From: Desulfuromonas sp. | GTDB lineage: Bacteria > Desulfobacterota > Desulfuromonadia > Desulfuromonadales > BM103 | DNA length: 46,696 nucleotides | Direction of reading: 5' to 3' | Assembly: GCA_002869725.1 (NCBI GenBank) | Contig: PKTY01000333.1 | Location: forward strand, 1 to 46,696 | The notes under the pieces: generated by a model | The model's input: the letters and a program-made list of their open reading frames with translations, nothing else | The model's database searches: none | Told to the model about the DNA's origin: nothing | Part shown: in pieces, positions 17,462 through 27,653 of the stretch | Layout of the letters: every line of letters begins with the position of its first letter | How positions within the stretch are numbered: the first letter of the stretch is position 1 | Made by a program: the position numbers and the translations under genes

Positions 17462-20400
17462 TTAATTCCCCTCTTTCGGGTTGAGCGGCGACCGCATGTC
17501 CTTGGGGGTGACCATCCAGAAATAGGCCAACTCCTCGCGGAAATTGTCGAGGATAAATCGGGCCTTCGGGCTTTGAGTACGATCGACAAAACTGTTGAGA
17601 ATGGTCTTCAGGTACATCTTCCCCTCGTTGTCATCATCGACATCGATACGACGAGCCTCGACCAGCTCTCCGTTGAGTTTGTCGATAAACGATTTGTGAC
17701 GATCGTAAATGAACGCCGCTCCACCGGTCATACCGGCGCCGAAATTGATACCGGTCTCGCCGAGAATCACGACCGTGCCGCCAGTCATGTACTCACAGGC
17801 ATGATCCCCAACCCCCTCGACGCAGGCCAGGGCGCCTGAGTTGCGCACTGCGAAGCGCTCGCCGGCCACCCCAGAGGCGAACAGTTTGCCTCCGGTCGCG
17901 CCATAAAGGCAGGTGTTGCCGATAGCCGCGCTCCCCTCGTGGTAGATGCGGGGAGTGACAATGATCCGCCCGGCATTCATCCCCTTACCCACGTAGTCGT
18001 TGGCGACACCATTGAGGAAGAGACTCACCCCATGCACCAGGAAGGCGCCAAAGGATTGGCCAGCCACTCCGCTCAACTTGAGGGTAATCGCCTCCTTGGG
18101 CAGACCGGAATCGCCGTATCGCTTGGCGATCTCACCGCTGATCAGTGCCCCCACCGAACGGTTGAGGTTACTGATCTTACGCTCGATCACAACCTCTTGT
18201 TCAGAGTCCTCAATGGCCGGCATGACTTCTTCGAGCATCTGCCGCTCGTAACTGTTGCGATCGAAGGGGTCGTTGCTGCGACTCAGCAGATTCGGCCCCT
18301 CGACCCGATGCAGGACCGCACTGAAATCAAAAAAACGCGCCAACGGCTCATCGACCAGTTTGAGCAGATCGACCCGACCGATGACCTGATCGAGACTGCG
18401 GAAACCGAGCTCAGCAAGAATTTCACGCACGTCTTCGGCAACATTGCGCAGGTAGCTGACCACTTTTTCGACAGTCCCCACATAGTGAGCGCGCAGGTTT
18501 TCGTCCTGAGTCGCCACCCCGACCGTGCAGCGATTGAGATGACAGACACGTAGCAACTTGCAGCCGAGCATCACCAACAGAGTGGTACCGAAACCGAAAT
18601 ACTCGGCACCGAGCATCGCCGCCTTGACCACGTCGCGGCCGGTCTTCAGGCCGCCGTCGGTCTGCAACTGCACCAGATCGCGCAGATTGTTCCCTTTGAG
18701 GCTCTAATTGGCTTCGGCCAGACCGAGTTCCCAGGGGTTGCCTGCATATTTGATCGAGCTCTGCGGGGCGGCACCGGTCCCCCCTTCAGAGCCGGAGATG
18801 ATGATCCGGTCGGCGTAGGCCTTAGCCACCCCGGCGGCGATGGTTCCGACCCCGGCGCTGGAGACCAGCTTGACCGAGATACGGGCCTCAGGGTTGACCT
18901 GCTTGAGATCGAAGATCAGCTGGGCGAGATCCTCGATGGAGTAGATATCGTGGTGAGGCGGCGGCGAAATCAGGGTGATTCCGGGGATAGTGTGCCGCAA
19001 CGTGGCGATCAGGGCGGTCACCTTCTGGCCCGGCAGCTGCCCTCCCTCGCCCGGCTTGGCCCCCTGGGCGACCTTGATCTGGATCTCCTCGGCACTACGC
19101 AGGTAGGCCGGGGTCACCCCGAACCGGCCCGAGGCGACCTGTTTGATCTTGCTGTTACGAATCGACTTCAACCGCTGCGGGTCTTCGCCCCCTTCGCCAC
19201 TGTTCGAAGCGCCGCCGAGAAGATACATCGCTTCGGCCAACGCCTCATGAGCTTCCGGCGAAATGGAGCCGAGGGACATGGCCGCCGAATCGAAACGGCG
19301 GGTAATGGCTTCAACCGGCTCGACCTGTTCGAGAGAGATCGACGACTGCGGGCTGTTCCAGTCCAAGAAGTCCCGCACAAACTTGAGACCACGCCCTTCA
19401 ATCAGCGTGCGAAAAGCGAGATAATCGTTACGGGTGAGGGTCTCGGCGAACTGGTGAATCGTGACGATCACCTTGGAACTGAAGTCGTGATATTCCCCCC
19501 CCGGGTTGTCACGGCTGCCGCTGCCAATCGTCAGAGGGTAGACCGGCTGCATGTGGCTGGTGCGATAGACCCGGTGGTGATTGGCCTGCAGACGCGCCTC
19601 GATCTCCTCATAACCGAGGCCGGGCAACAAGCAGCTGGCGGCCGGAAAACAGCTGGCGACAACCTCCCGGGACAGGCCGAGCACATCGAACAGCGCCGCG
19701 TTGCGGTAACTCGACAGGGTGCTGATCCCCATCTTCGACATCACCTTGAGAACCCCCTTGGTCAAGGCCTCGTAAAGATTCTTGAGCGACAGGCGGCTCT
19801 CGCGTGGTGACATCCCGTTGCGCTGGCACATCTCCAGACCGCTGGCATAGAGCAGCCAGGGGTAGATGGCCAGGGCGCCGAAGCCGATCAGAACACAGGT
19901 CTGATGAGGATTGATGACTTCACCACTCACCGCGATCAAACCGACCTGGTGACGCAGGCCAGCATCAAGCAGGCGCTGGTTGAGGTGACCGACCACCATC
20001 GCCATCGGCATGACCAGGGTTGCCTCATCGGCAACGCGGTCGTCGAGAATCACCAGGCGGACCCCCTCGTCACGCACTGCCCTCACCACCTGTTCACCCA
20101 GTTCGGTCAGCGACTGGCGCAGGTCGACGGTGAAACCTGTCGTGAAGAAGCGGTGCCGGTAGGCGGGATCGAAGCGGGCATGGTCGGGGTCGCCAAAGGT
20201 CAGCAGTGCCGCGAAGATCTCGTGGGACAAAATCGGTGAAACATTCTTGAGCCTTCGCCCCCGCTCCGGGCTTTCGATCAGCGGATTGCCGATACCGCCG
20301 ATGCCAATGGTCGCCGACATCACCACCTTCTCCCGATAGGGATCGATGGGGGGGTTGGTGACCTGGGCGAACTTCTGACGGAAGAAGTCAGCGAAATCGC

Positions 20401-21883
20401 GCTGCACCGTGGAGAAGGCGGCCGGCGGCGTATCGTCCCCCATCGAGCCGGCCGGTTCTCTCCCCTCACGCAGCATCGGCTTGATCACGTATTCTGCGGT
20501 CTCGTGGCTGAGGTTATAGTAGCGCTGAAGACGGTGGAGATCGTCGGCCCGGTAGTCGTCGAGAGCCTCGAACTGATGTTCGATAAATTCCATCAAATAA
20601 AAGGTGCGTCCGGTCAACCAGTCGCTGTAGGTCTGGGACTCCATCAGGTAGCGGTCAATATCGGCCGAGGTAAAGATTTCGCCGGTGGTGAGATCGGCGG
20701 CGATCATCTCACCGCTCTGCAGGCGGCCCCGTTCGCGAATCTTCTCCGGGGGGGTGCCGAGTACTCCGAACTCGCTGGTGATCAGTAGGCGCTGGTCGGT
20801 GGTGATCACATACTTGGCGGGGCGCAGACCATTGCGGTCGAGCAGGCAGCCGACGTAGCGGCCGTTGGTCAAGCTGACGGCGGCCGGTCCATCCCAGGGT
20901 TCCCAGGCCGCCGAGGTGTATTCGTAGAAAGAGCGCAGCTTGGCCGGCATATGGGCGACATTATGGCGGGCCGGGGGAATCAGCATCCGGGCCGCTTTGA
21001 AGTAGTCAACCCCGTTGACCAGAAGGAACTCGAACATGTTGTCGAGGTTGGCGCTGTCACTCCCCCCCTCCTGTAAAATCGGCAGCACTCTGGCCAGTTC
21101 ATCGTCGCTGAAGACCGGGCTGTGCATGGCTGCCGCCTTGGCCAGGGCGTTGAATCGGTTGGCCTGAATCGAATTGATCTCACCGTTGTGACAGAGGCTG
21201 CGAAACGGCTGGGCCAACTGCCACTGCGGCAGGGTGTTGGTTGAAAACCTCTGGTGAAACAGGACCAGGTGGGTCGCGAACTCGACACTGTTGAGATCGG
21301 GGAACAGCTGCTGCAGGTGATTGGGCATCACCAGCCCCTTGTAGGAAAGGAGCGTGCGTGAAAAGGAGGCGACATAAAAGCCGGAGTCCCCGGCCAGGCT
21401 CTTTTCCAGCTCCTTGCGGGTCAGGTAGATCAGGGCATCAAAACGTCGGGTGGCCTGCAGTTCGGCCGGCACTACAAAAGCCTGAACGATCTTCGGCAGG
21501 CGCTCCAGGGCGTACTCACCGAGAGCGGTGGTATCGACAGGAACTTCTCGAAACAGCACCACCTCAAGATCGTTCCGCTTGCAATGTTCCCTGAACAGCT
21601 GCTGTTGCGTCTCCTCATCCTTCAGAAACAGGCTGGCCACGGCAAACTCTTCCGGCAGCGAAACTCCAGCCTCCCGGGCGACCAGCCGCATGAACTCCCT
21701 TGGCATGGCGCAAAGAATGCCGCATCCATCACCCGTCTTGCCGTCTGCGGCGATGGCACCACGGTGCATCATCCGCGACAGGGCATGGATGGAGTCTTCC
21801 AGCAGCAGATGGCTCGGTTGCCCCCGCAGATGAGCGAGGATCCCCATGCCGCAGGCGTCGTGAAATTGTTCAGAAAAATTCAT
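17462..21883 (-). pseudogene. gltB: Glutamate synthase large subunit, interrupted by an in-frame TAG
   Basis: The track splits it into 18704-21883 (1059 residues) and 17462-18673 (403 residues), but both are in the same frame and together give 1473 codons, the normal GltB length. A TAG at 18704-18706 sits in ELGLAEAN-stop-SLKGNNLRD, where relatives have a conserved Gln (ETHQ/ETQQ). A single CAG-to-TAG change explains it. N-terminal catalytic Cys is in DACGMGILA after a ten-residue propeptide. The FMN/3Fe-4S synthase domain spans the stop (GSEGGTGAAPQSSIKYAG, then LQTDGGLKTG, GCKLLRVCHLNRC). The C-terminal beta-helix domain is intact. Its ATG overlaps the mscS stop (ATGA). If the stop is real, the FMN domain is cut and the enzyme should be inactive. 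Confidence 0.93.
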
Positions 21884-23841
21884 AGGTTCGATCCCTGATT
21901 GTCCGGCTGGGAACTGTTCTGCCCGGAGACGAAAAGTTCTTGCAGGTTTGATTCGACACTACGCAGATGCAGGTCACGCTGCGGAAAGGGGATAGAGACC
22001 CCCGCTTCGCGAAAGCCCCGATCGATGGCCTGGCCGAGTTCGCTCCTCACCTTGAGGCGCCGACCGATATCGTTGATCCAGACCCGCAGCTCGAAGTCGA
22101 TGGAACTTTCTCCGAAACCGGTAAATATCGCCGAAGATTCCGGTTCAGCGAGAGTGTCCGGGTGCTCAACGGCAACTCGGCTTAAAATCTCCAGAACCTT
22201 GTCGAGTGGGCTCCCGTAGGCAACGCCGACTGGCACCACGACCCTGGAAATATTCGAGCTGTAGGTCCAGTTGGTGACTTTCTGGGAGATCAGCTCGGAA
22301 TTCGGTACGATGATCTCCGAGCGGTCGAGGGTTTCGACCACTGTTGAGCGCAGTCCGATCTTGGTAATCGTCCCCCATTGATCGTCGAGGTTGATGGTGT
22401 CTCCAACCTTCACCGGCCGTTCAAACAGCAGGATCAGACCACTGACAAAATTGTTGACGATGTTCTGCAGACCGAAGCCGATCCCAACCCCCAGCGCCCC
22501 GGCCAGAATCGCGAATTGCTGCATTTCAATCCCGGCCGTGCCAAGGGCGGTGACCAGTCCGAATAGGACCAGGGCATAGTGCATCAGCCTTTTGATCGAG
22601 TCCCGCACTCCCAGGTCGAGCCCTTTGGGAAGCAGAAACTGGCTATCGAGAGTCGCCTGCAGAATCCAGGAAGCGATAACCGTCAGGTAGAGGATGCATA
22701 CAGCCAGGAAGATTGTCTCGACCGAAAGCGAAATTTCGCCGAAGCTGAATGTCATCGCCATCAAGCTCTGCCAGGCGGCCTGGATGTTCGGGAAAAAACC
22801 CCAAATGACAAGCAGACTGAGAAAAGCGTAGAGGTAGACCACCAAGCACAGCAGCCCTTTCGCCCGCCGTTCGGTCAACGCTCCCAGTTGACGTATCAAT
22901 CGTCGGTCGTGAACCCAAGGAACTCTCATCAAACTGGTGATGCCGCCCTCACCGAGATGTCTGGCCATATGGGCAAAAAGCCAGACAAAAACAGTCCCCA
23001 GACTGGCATCGACCAGATTCGAAGCCAAAGCAGCAAACCCGAAAACCTGGGCCAGCAGGCCAAGGATACCGACCAGGGTGCCAAGATAAAAGGCAACAGC
23101 GAGAGGATCGAGGCGACCGTTGTTGCGCACCTGCTGACGGCGTGCTGCAGCACGGCACAACGGAGTCGCGACCAGACAGACCAGAACCAGGTACATTCGG
23201 TACAGGGGTTGCGGAAGTCCGATAGCCCGCAAGGTTTCCGAGAGAATGAACAGGCCGGCCAGAACCATGATCACGCGCCGCAACCGCGGACGATTGAGCA
23301 TGGCTGTGATCAGAATTGTCGCGCACAGGGCTCCGACCACGACCTGCACCCAGTTCCAGAACACGATGGGAGTGGCCAGAACATTCACTCCCAGAGCCGT
23401 GGCAATAAACAGGCCTCCGGCCCAGGGGTGTCGTAACAGGAAAGCCCAGTTCTGGTCGATCGAACTCCCATATCGAGCGCGATAGAACAGCAGAGAACCG
23501 ATGGCAAGGGCGATCGCCAGCTGTAACAGCGGCACCCAGTCAAAAGCACTCAACGCTTGCTCCGACGGTTTTTGCAAAAAATTCGTCAGATTACCCTGCA
23601 GCTCACTCCAGAGCTCCGGCCTGAACTGGGCGAAGAATTCTGGAGAATAGAGAGCGTACCCCTTGGTAAACGATGACTCGCCAGGCACGCTGTCCGGTCG
23701 TTCGACAAGGGGGGATTCGGCAGAGACCTCACCGGCAGCCACAACCATGGCCGGCATCAAGCTGCAAAACAACAGGAGGCCGATCAAGAGGATCGATGCG
23801 AAACGCTGCAGGCGCATATCCTGTGGCAGAGAGCAACTCAT
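21880..23841 (-). CDS. Mechanosensitive ion channel, MscS family (large, KefA-like)
   Basis: About 653 residues from ATG 23841, which overlaps the corA stop (ATGA). A signal peptide (LLIGLLLFCSLMPAMVVAAGE) is followed by a periplasmic segment and about nine to ten membrane helices. The MscS core lies at about 415-640: the pore helix GALGVGIGFGLQNIVNNFVSGLILLFERPVKVGDTI, then beta-domain sequences WGTITKIGLRSTVVET and IIVPNSELISQKVTNWTY. It should open under membrane tension and release solutes in hypo-osmotic shock. Its stop overlaps the gltB start by four bases, so the channel and glutamate synthase are translationally coupled. Confidence 0.92.
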   Translation of the reverse strand: MSCSLPQDMRLQRFASILLIGLLLFCSLMPAMVVAAGEVSAESPLVERPDSVPGESSFTKGYALYSPEFFAQFRPELWSELQGNLTNFLQKPSEQALSAFDWVPLLQLAIALAIGSLLFYRARYGSSIDQNWAFLLRHPWAGGLFIATALGVNVLATPIVFWNWVQVVVGALCATILITAMLNRPRLRRVIMVLAGLFILSETLRAIGLPQPLYRMYLVLVCLVATPLCRAAARRQQVRNNGRLDPLAVAFYLGTLVGILGLLAQVFGFAALASNLVDASLGTVFVWLFAHMARHLGEGGITSLMRVPWVHDRRLIRQLGALTERRAKGLLCLVVYLYAFLSLLVIWGFFPNIQAAWQSLMAMTFSFGEISLSVETIFLAVCILYLTVIASWILQATLDSQFLLPKGLDLGVRDSIKRLMHYALVLFGLVTALGTAGIEMQQFAILAGALGVGIGFGLQNIVNNFVSGLILLFERPVKVGDTINLDDQWGTITKIGLRSTVVETLDRSEIIVPNSELISQKVTNWTYSSNISRVVVPVGVAYGSPLDKVLEILSRVAVEHPDTLAEPESSAIFTGFGESSIDFELRVWINDIGRRLKVRSELGQAIDRGFREAGVSIPFPQRDLHLRSVESNLQELFVSGQNSSQPDNQGSNL

Positions 23842-24950
23842 AACCACCTCTTGCGCTTGAAGAACAGCAGCATGCCGAGCGCACCGGCAATCATCACCAA
23901 CCAGACGGCAAAATATCCCCAGCGCCAGCGCAGTTCGGGGATATATTCAAAATTCATCCCGTAGATCCCGGCAATGAAGGTCAGCGGAATGAAGATCGAG
24001 GCCATAATCGTCAGCACCTTCATGATCTCGTTCATGCGGTTACTAACCGACGACAGATAGAGATCCTGAAGACCGGAGACCATGTCACGGAAAATTTCGA
24101 CCGTATCGAGAACTTGAATACAATGATCGTAGAGATCGCGCAGATAAACGCGGGTACTTTCAGCAACCAGAGGTGACTCCTCCTTGTACAGCTCGCTGAC
24201 CAGGTCGCGCAAAGGCCACACCGACCTGTGCAGCATAAGCAGCTGACGCTTGTAATGGTGAATCCGGCCGAGCATCGAAGGGTCCGGTCCCTCCATCATG
24301 ACCTCCTCCAGTTGAGCGAGGTGATCGCCGACTTTTTCCAGGATATGAAAGTAGCTGTCGACGATTGAATCGATCAGTGCATAGGCCAGATAATCGGGAC
24401 CACGCTGGCGTATCCGCCCGTTGCTGCGCTGCAGGCGACCACGCACACCATCGAACACGTCCCCCTCTTGTTCCTGAAATGTCAGGACGTAATCGACCCC
24501 GAGAATCATGCTCACCTGCTCGGTCCTGATGCTTTGGGAGTCCTGGTCAAAAAAGAGCATTTTGAGGATGACCAGGGTGTTCTCCTGCATCTCTTCGAGT
24601 TTCGGCCGATGCTGGGTATTGAGAATATCTTCGAGGGCCAGAGGGTGTACTTCGAAGGTCTGTCCGATCGCCTCGACCACAGCCGTGTCGTGGATGCCAC
24701 TCAAGTTGACCCAGCTGACCTTCCCCTCCTGTCGCGAGCCGGCAGCCTGTTCCAGCGAAATGTCGGTCTGGCAATCAAGGCTTGAGAGATCGTAGCGAAT
24801 CAGGGAGATGATCGGTTGTTCGGTCTTCTGTTGACCAACATGGATAAGAGCTCCGGGCGGCAACCCGACCTGTTTCGCCTTGACTTGAAACAAGGACAAA
24901 CTGATCGGCTGGCTGAGAAAATCAAGCTTTATGAATCGATGATCACTCAT
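23838..24950 (-). CDS. corA: Magnesium/cobalt transporter CorA
   Basis: 370 residues. The large cytoplasmic N-terminal domain has WVNLSGIHDTAVVEAIGQTF and LALEDILNTQHRPKLEE, both standard CorA sequence. A long helical stalk follows. Two C-terminal membrane helices end with the selectivity motif GMN in FIAGIYGMNFEYIPEL, and the protein ends in a basic tail. It should carry Mg2+ (or Co2+/Ni2+) into the cell as a pentamer. It lies 35 bases after yitT and overlaps mscS, as part of a minus-strand run of membrane-transport genes. Confidence 0.95.
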   Translation of the reverse strand: MSDHRFIKLDFLSQPISLSLFQVKAKQVGLPPGALIHVGQQKTEQPIISLIRYDLSSLDCQTDISLEQAAGSRQEGKVSWVNLSGIHDTAVVEAIGQTFEVHPLALEDILNTQHRPKLEEMQENTLVILKMLFFDQDSQSIRTEQVSMILGVDYVLTFQEQEGDVFDGVRGRLQRSNGRIRQRGPDYLAYALIDSIVDSYFHILEKVGDHLAQLEEVMMEGPDPSMLGRIHHYKRQLLMLHRSVWPLRDLVSELYKEESPLVAESTRVYLRDLYDHCIQVLDTVEIFRDMVSGLQDLYLSSVSNRMNEIMKVLTIMASIFIPLTFIAGIYGMNFEYIPELRWRWGYFAVWLVMIAGALGMLLFFKRKRWL

Positions 24951-24985
24951 TGGAGACTCCTGGCCCCATCTTTGGGCTGCTACAC

Positions 24986-25843
24986 CTAGTATATTTTACG
25001 TTTGGAAAATGTCGAACCAAGGACACTGAAGGTGTTCTCGACAATGAACAGGGCGTGGGGGTCGTTGCTGAAGACAATCTCTTCAAGGCGTTTGAGCTGA
25101 ATGTTGTTGATCACCACCATCAGCACGTCTCTTTGCCGGCGCTGGTAGGTACCGACTCCGCTCAACATGGTGGCCCCGATCTTGAGGGTCTGCATCACCT
25201 GGTCGGCAATCTCCTGGGGCGATTCCGAGATGACGAGAGCCAGCTTGCGCTGGTTGAACAGCGACAGACAGTAGTCGATGGTTGCCGAAGCGATGAACAT
25301 GGAGATCATCGATGCGATCACCAGGTCGTTGTCGAGAGTCAGGAAGCTGACGCTGAACAGTAGGGAGTTGAAGAGAAAGAAAAACTTGCCGAGGCCAATG
25401 TTGTACTTCTGATAGAGGATGATTGCCGCAATATCGAGACCGCCATTTGAACCGAGAGAACGCAACACCATGCCGATCCCGGCGCCGACAATCACTCCGA
25501 AAGTGACGGCAGCATACAGTTGGTTGTGAATCTCAATCTGAAAATCGAGGAGCATGAAAAATCCGGAGAGGGAGAGCATGGCCAACAGGCTGTAGCCGAC
25601 AAACCGCCTCGACAGGTAGATGAGGGCCAAGATGAACATCGGGATGTTGAACAGCAGGTAGATCAGCCCGGTATTGAGAAGTCCCGTGGTGTAGTGAACA
25701 AGGGTTGCCGTGCCGAACAGTCCGCCGGGAACAAAACCCTGAGGCTCGCCGAGACATTTGTAACCGACGGCCTGCACCAGCGATCCGACAACAATCAGCG
25801 CGCAGTTCCAGGGGACCGTGTAGCTAAGGTTTTTACCGAACAT
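24986..25843 (-). CDS. YitT family membrane protein (DUF161/DUF2179)
   Basis: 285 residues with five to six hydrophobic helices (LIVVGSLVQAVGY, GFVPGGLFGTATL, GVIVGAGIGMVLRSLGSNGGLDI) followed by a C-terminal soluble DUF2179 domain (VGTYQRRQRDVLMVVINNIQLKRLEEIV). The GGxDI motif after the fifth helix is typical. Family function is unsettled; members are often annotated as putative transporters. It ends in TAG and sits between the ZIP transporter and corA with short spacers, so it is likely in the same transcript. Confidence 0.88.
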   Translation of the reverse strand: MFGKNLSYTVPWNCALIVVGSLVQAVGYKCLGEPQGFVPGGLFGTATLVHYTTGLLNTGLIYLLFNIPMFILALIYLSRRFVGYSLLAMLSLSGFFMLLDFQIEIHNQLYAAVTFGVIVGAGIGMVLRSLGSNGGLDIAAIILYQKYNIGLGKFFFLFNSLLFSVSFLTLDNDLVIASMISMFIASATIDYCLSLFNQRKLALVISESPQEIADQVMQTLKIGATMLSGVGTYQRRQRDVLMVVINNIQLKRLEEIVFSNDPHALFIVENTFSVLGSTFSKRKIY

Positions 25844-25866
25844 CCTATTGCGTGGACCTTAAAGTC

Positions 25867-26700
25867 TTACAGAAACAGCAGCAGGCTCAGTGCCATAACC
25901 GCCATGCCGGCGATCACGCCGCAGATCGTCAGGTGATGTTCACCAAACTCCTCGGCGGCCGGCAGCAGTTCATCCAGAGAGATAAAAACCATGATCCCGG
26001 CCACAACCGCGAACAGAATGCCGAACAAAAGTGGCGTAAAAAACGGCATCAGCAGCAGATAGCCGACCAGGGCGCCGACCGGCTCGGAAAGCCCGGACAG
26101 AAAAGAGAGCTTGAACGCTTGGCGCCGGCTACCGGTGGCATAGTAGATCGGCACCGACACGGCAATCCCCTCAGGGATATTATGAATGGCAATGGCCAGG
26201 GCAATGGCCACCCCGAGGCTCGGTTCGGTCAGGGCTGCGGTAAAGGTCGCCAGGCCTTCCGGAAAGTTATGGATGGCAATGGCCAGGGCGGTAAACAGCC
26301 CCATGCGACGCAGTCTGGCAAAATCGTGGGCTTCATTGTCTGGCAGGTTGGCGAGCCCCCGGTCCATCTCTTCGATGGAATGGAGTTCATGGGGATTCTC
26401 ATAGTTGGGGACCAGCCGATCGATCAGTGCAATCAAGGCGATCCCGCCAAAAAAGGCACCGACAGTTACCCAGGTACCAACCGGGTTGCCGAGGGTTGCG
26501 ACCAGTTCGGTCCTGGCTTTGAAAAATATCTCGACAAAGGAGACATAGAGCATGACCCCCGCCGAAAAACCGAGGGACAGGGAGAGAAAACGGGTATTGG
26601 TTGTCCGGGCAAAAAAGGCCAGGGCGCTGCCGATCCCGGTGGCCAAGCCGGCAAAAAGGGTCAGTCCGAAAGCAAAGAGAACGTTTCCGGTGTCGAGCAC
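25867..26700 (-). CDS. zupT: ZIP family divalent metal transporter (ZupT-like)
   Basis: 277 residues from a GTG start with AAGGTG upstream. Eight membrane helices are predicted. Helices 4 and 5 carry the metal-site motifs [10 protein letters not shown] and [12 protein letters not shown], diagnostic of ZIP/ZupT proteins. Between helices 3 and 4 is a His/Glu-containing loop ([13 protein letters not shown]). It should import zinc and perhaps iron or manganese across the inner membrane. It lies 23 bases before yitT and follows the small lipoprotein gene on the same strand. Confidence 0.93.
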   Translation of the reverse strand: MLDTGNVLFAFGLTLFAGLATGIGSALAFFARTTNTRFLSLSLGFSAGVMLYVSFVEIFFKARTELVATLGNPVGTWVTVGAFFGGIALIALIDRLVPNYENPHELHSIEEMDRGLANLPDNEAHDFARLRRMGLFTALAIAIHNFPEGLATFTAALTEPSLGVAIALAIAIHNIPEGIAVSVPIYYATGSRRQAFKLSFLSGLSEPVGALVGYLLLMPFFTPLLFGILFAVVAGIMVFISLDELLPAAEEFGEHHLTICGVIAGMAVMALSLLLFL

Positions 26701-26786
26701 AACAGCACCTTACTTGCACAGTAGTTTCGGGTTATCAAGCCTGACAGCACTGAAGCGAGATGCTGCTGGGGCGAACAAACAGGGGG

Positions 26787-26999
26787 TTATTTCTTATGCC
26801 AACCCTTGTCCCACATACAACTTTCGTAGCTGATCCGCTCCCGTCCCGGTTCGATGGCGCTGGAGGCACTGCCAGCCAACGCCTGACACTCACGGTCATC
26901 CCGGTAAAATTCAGAATGCCGCTTACTGGAGTGCTCCCAACGGAACGCACAACCACAAAGAATGAGAAGAGCCAATAGCAGAGGTATGATTTGGCGCAT
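26787..26999 (-). CDS. Small predicted lipoprotein of unknown function
   Basis: From ATG 26999 (GGGGAG about 11 bases upstream) this gives 70 residues; the track's longer start lacks support. MRQIIPLLLALLILCGC is a lipoprotein signal with the lipobox Cys at residue 17. The mature part is short, charged and has two further Cys (DDRECQALAG, SYESCMWDKGWHKK), which could form a disulfide in the periplasm. Proteins with this layout (Cys, then a YESCM-W-KG end) are common small envelope lipoproteins of unknown role. It is divergent from the cytochrome c7 gene. Confidence 0.7.
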   Translation of the reverse strand: MRQIIPLLLALLILCGCAFRWEHSSKRHSEFYRDDRECQALAGSASSAIEPGRERISYESCMWDKGWHKK

Positions 27000-27152
27000 A
27001 AGATAAAGGCTCCCCCCATCAATGTTGAAGTGTGTCAACGGCCCCTGACCTCAAGAACTCCGCACGGTCGAGAACTTCTGCGAAACCAGACCCACCCACT
27101 GGCAAAACGCTTTTAAGACTACCACCCGCCCCGGTAATCTCAAAATTTTTTC

Positions 27153-27180
27153 TTGACCTTTGCCCACGACTTGCTAAGAT
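27153..27180 (+). promoter_or_regulatory. Sigma-70-type promoter for the cytochrome c7 gene
   Basis: TTGACC at 27153-27158 and TAAGAT at 27175-27180 are 16 bases apart and preceded by an A/T tract (AAAATTTTTTC). They lie about 50 bases upstream of the cytochrome start codon, leaving a short leader. Both hexamers match the consensus at five of six positions. Confidence 0.7.
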
Positions 27181-27231
27181 TGCCATCGCTTAATTTCATC
27201 AACTCATTTCACTGAAAAAAAGGAGAGAAAC

Positions 27232-27498
27232 ATGAAGAAACTGATTATTGCTGTCATGCTGGTCGCCTTCGCTGTGACCGTCGCTTATGCTGCCGACGTG
27301 GTCACCTTTGAAACCAGCAAAGGGAACGTCACCTTCGACCACAAAACGCATGGCGAGAAACTCGGCTGCGAAGCCTGCCATCAGGGGACTCCCGCCAAGA
27401 TTGCAATTGACAAATCAGCTGCTCACGGTGGTGCTTGCAAAGACTGCCACAAAACCAATAATGGCCCGACCAAGTGCAACGGTTGTCACGTAAAATAA
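27232..27498 (+). CDS. Periplasmic three-haem cytochrome c7 (PpcA-like)
   Basis: 88 residues. A 20-residue signal peptide (LIIAVMLVAFAVTVAYA) gives a mature protein of 68 residues beginning ADVVTFETSKGNVTFDH. It has exactly three CxxCH haem sites (CEACH, CKDCH, CNGCH) plus His residues placed for bis-His ligation (FDHKTH, SAAHGG), the layout of cytochromes c7 such as Desulfuromonas c551.5 and Geobacter PpcA. It should carry electrons through the periplasm between inner-membrane quinol oxidation and outer-membrane or sulfur/metal reduction. It has its own promoter and terminator, so it is probably a single-gene, strongly expressed transcript. GAGAG sits near the ATG. Confidence 0.96.
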   Translation: MKKLIIAVMLVAFAVTVAYAADVVTFETSKGNVTFDHKTHGEKLGCEACHQGTPAKIAIDKSAAHGGACKDCHKTNNGPTKCNGCHVK

Positions 27499-27520
27499 TC
27501 ACTTTTGCATGATTTTCCGA

Positions 27521-27556
27521 GAAAGCCTCCCCCATCACGAGGGAGGCTTTCATTTT
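27521..27556 (+). terminator. Rho-independent terminator after cytochrome c7
   Basis: GAAAGCCTCCC and GGGAGGCTTTC form a perfect 11-bp stem with a 9-base loop, followed by ATTTTA. It begins 23 bases after the cytochrome stop codon. Confidence 0.88.
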
Positions 27557-27587
27557 ACGCTCAATCAAGACCCAAAAGGTCATCAAT

Positions 27588-27615
27588 TTGCGATTTAGCT
27601 CTGATGTGTTAGAGT
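27588..27615 (+). promoter_or_regulatory. Possible promoter of the rubrerythrin gene
   Basis: TTGCGA (27588-27593) and TAGAGT (27610-27615) are 16 bases apart, each matching four of six consensus bases. They lie between the upstream terminator and the rubrerythrin ribosome site. A promoter is needed here because of the terminator, but the exact hexamers are uncertain. Confidence 0.4.
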
Positions 27616-27653
27616 TGTACCGTTTTACAATTCCATTGTTGCCAGGAGATGTC

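Noticed and set aside
22579-23436. 285-residue plus-strand ORF opposite mscS, Gln/Asp/Arg-rich
   Set aside because: Its composition is typical of an antisense shadow and the minus strand encodes a clear MscS channel.
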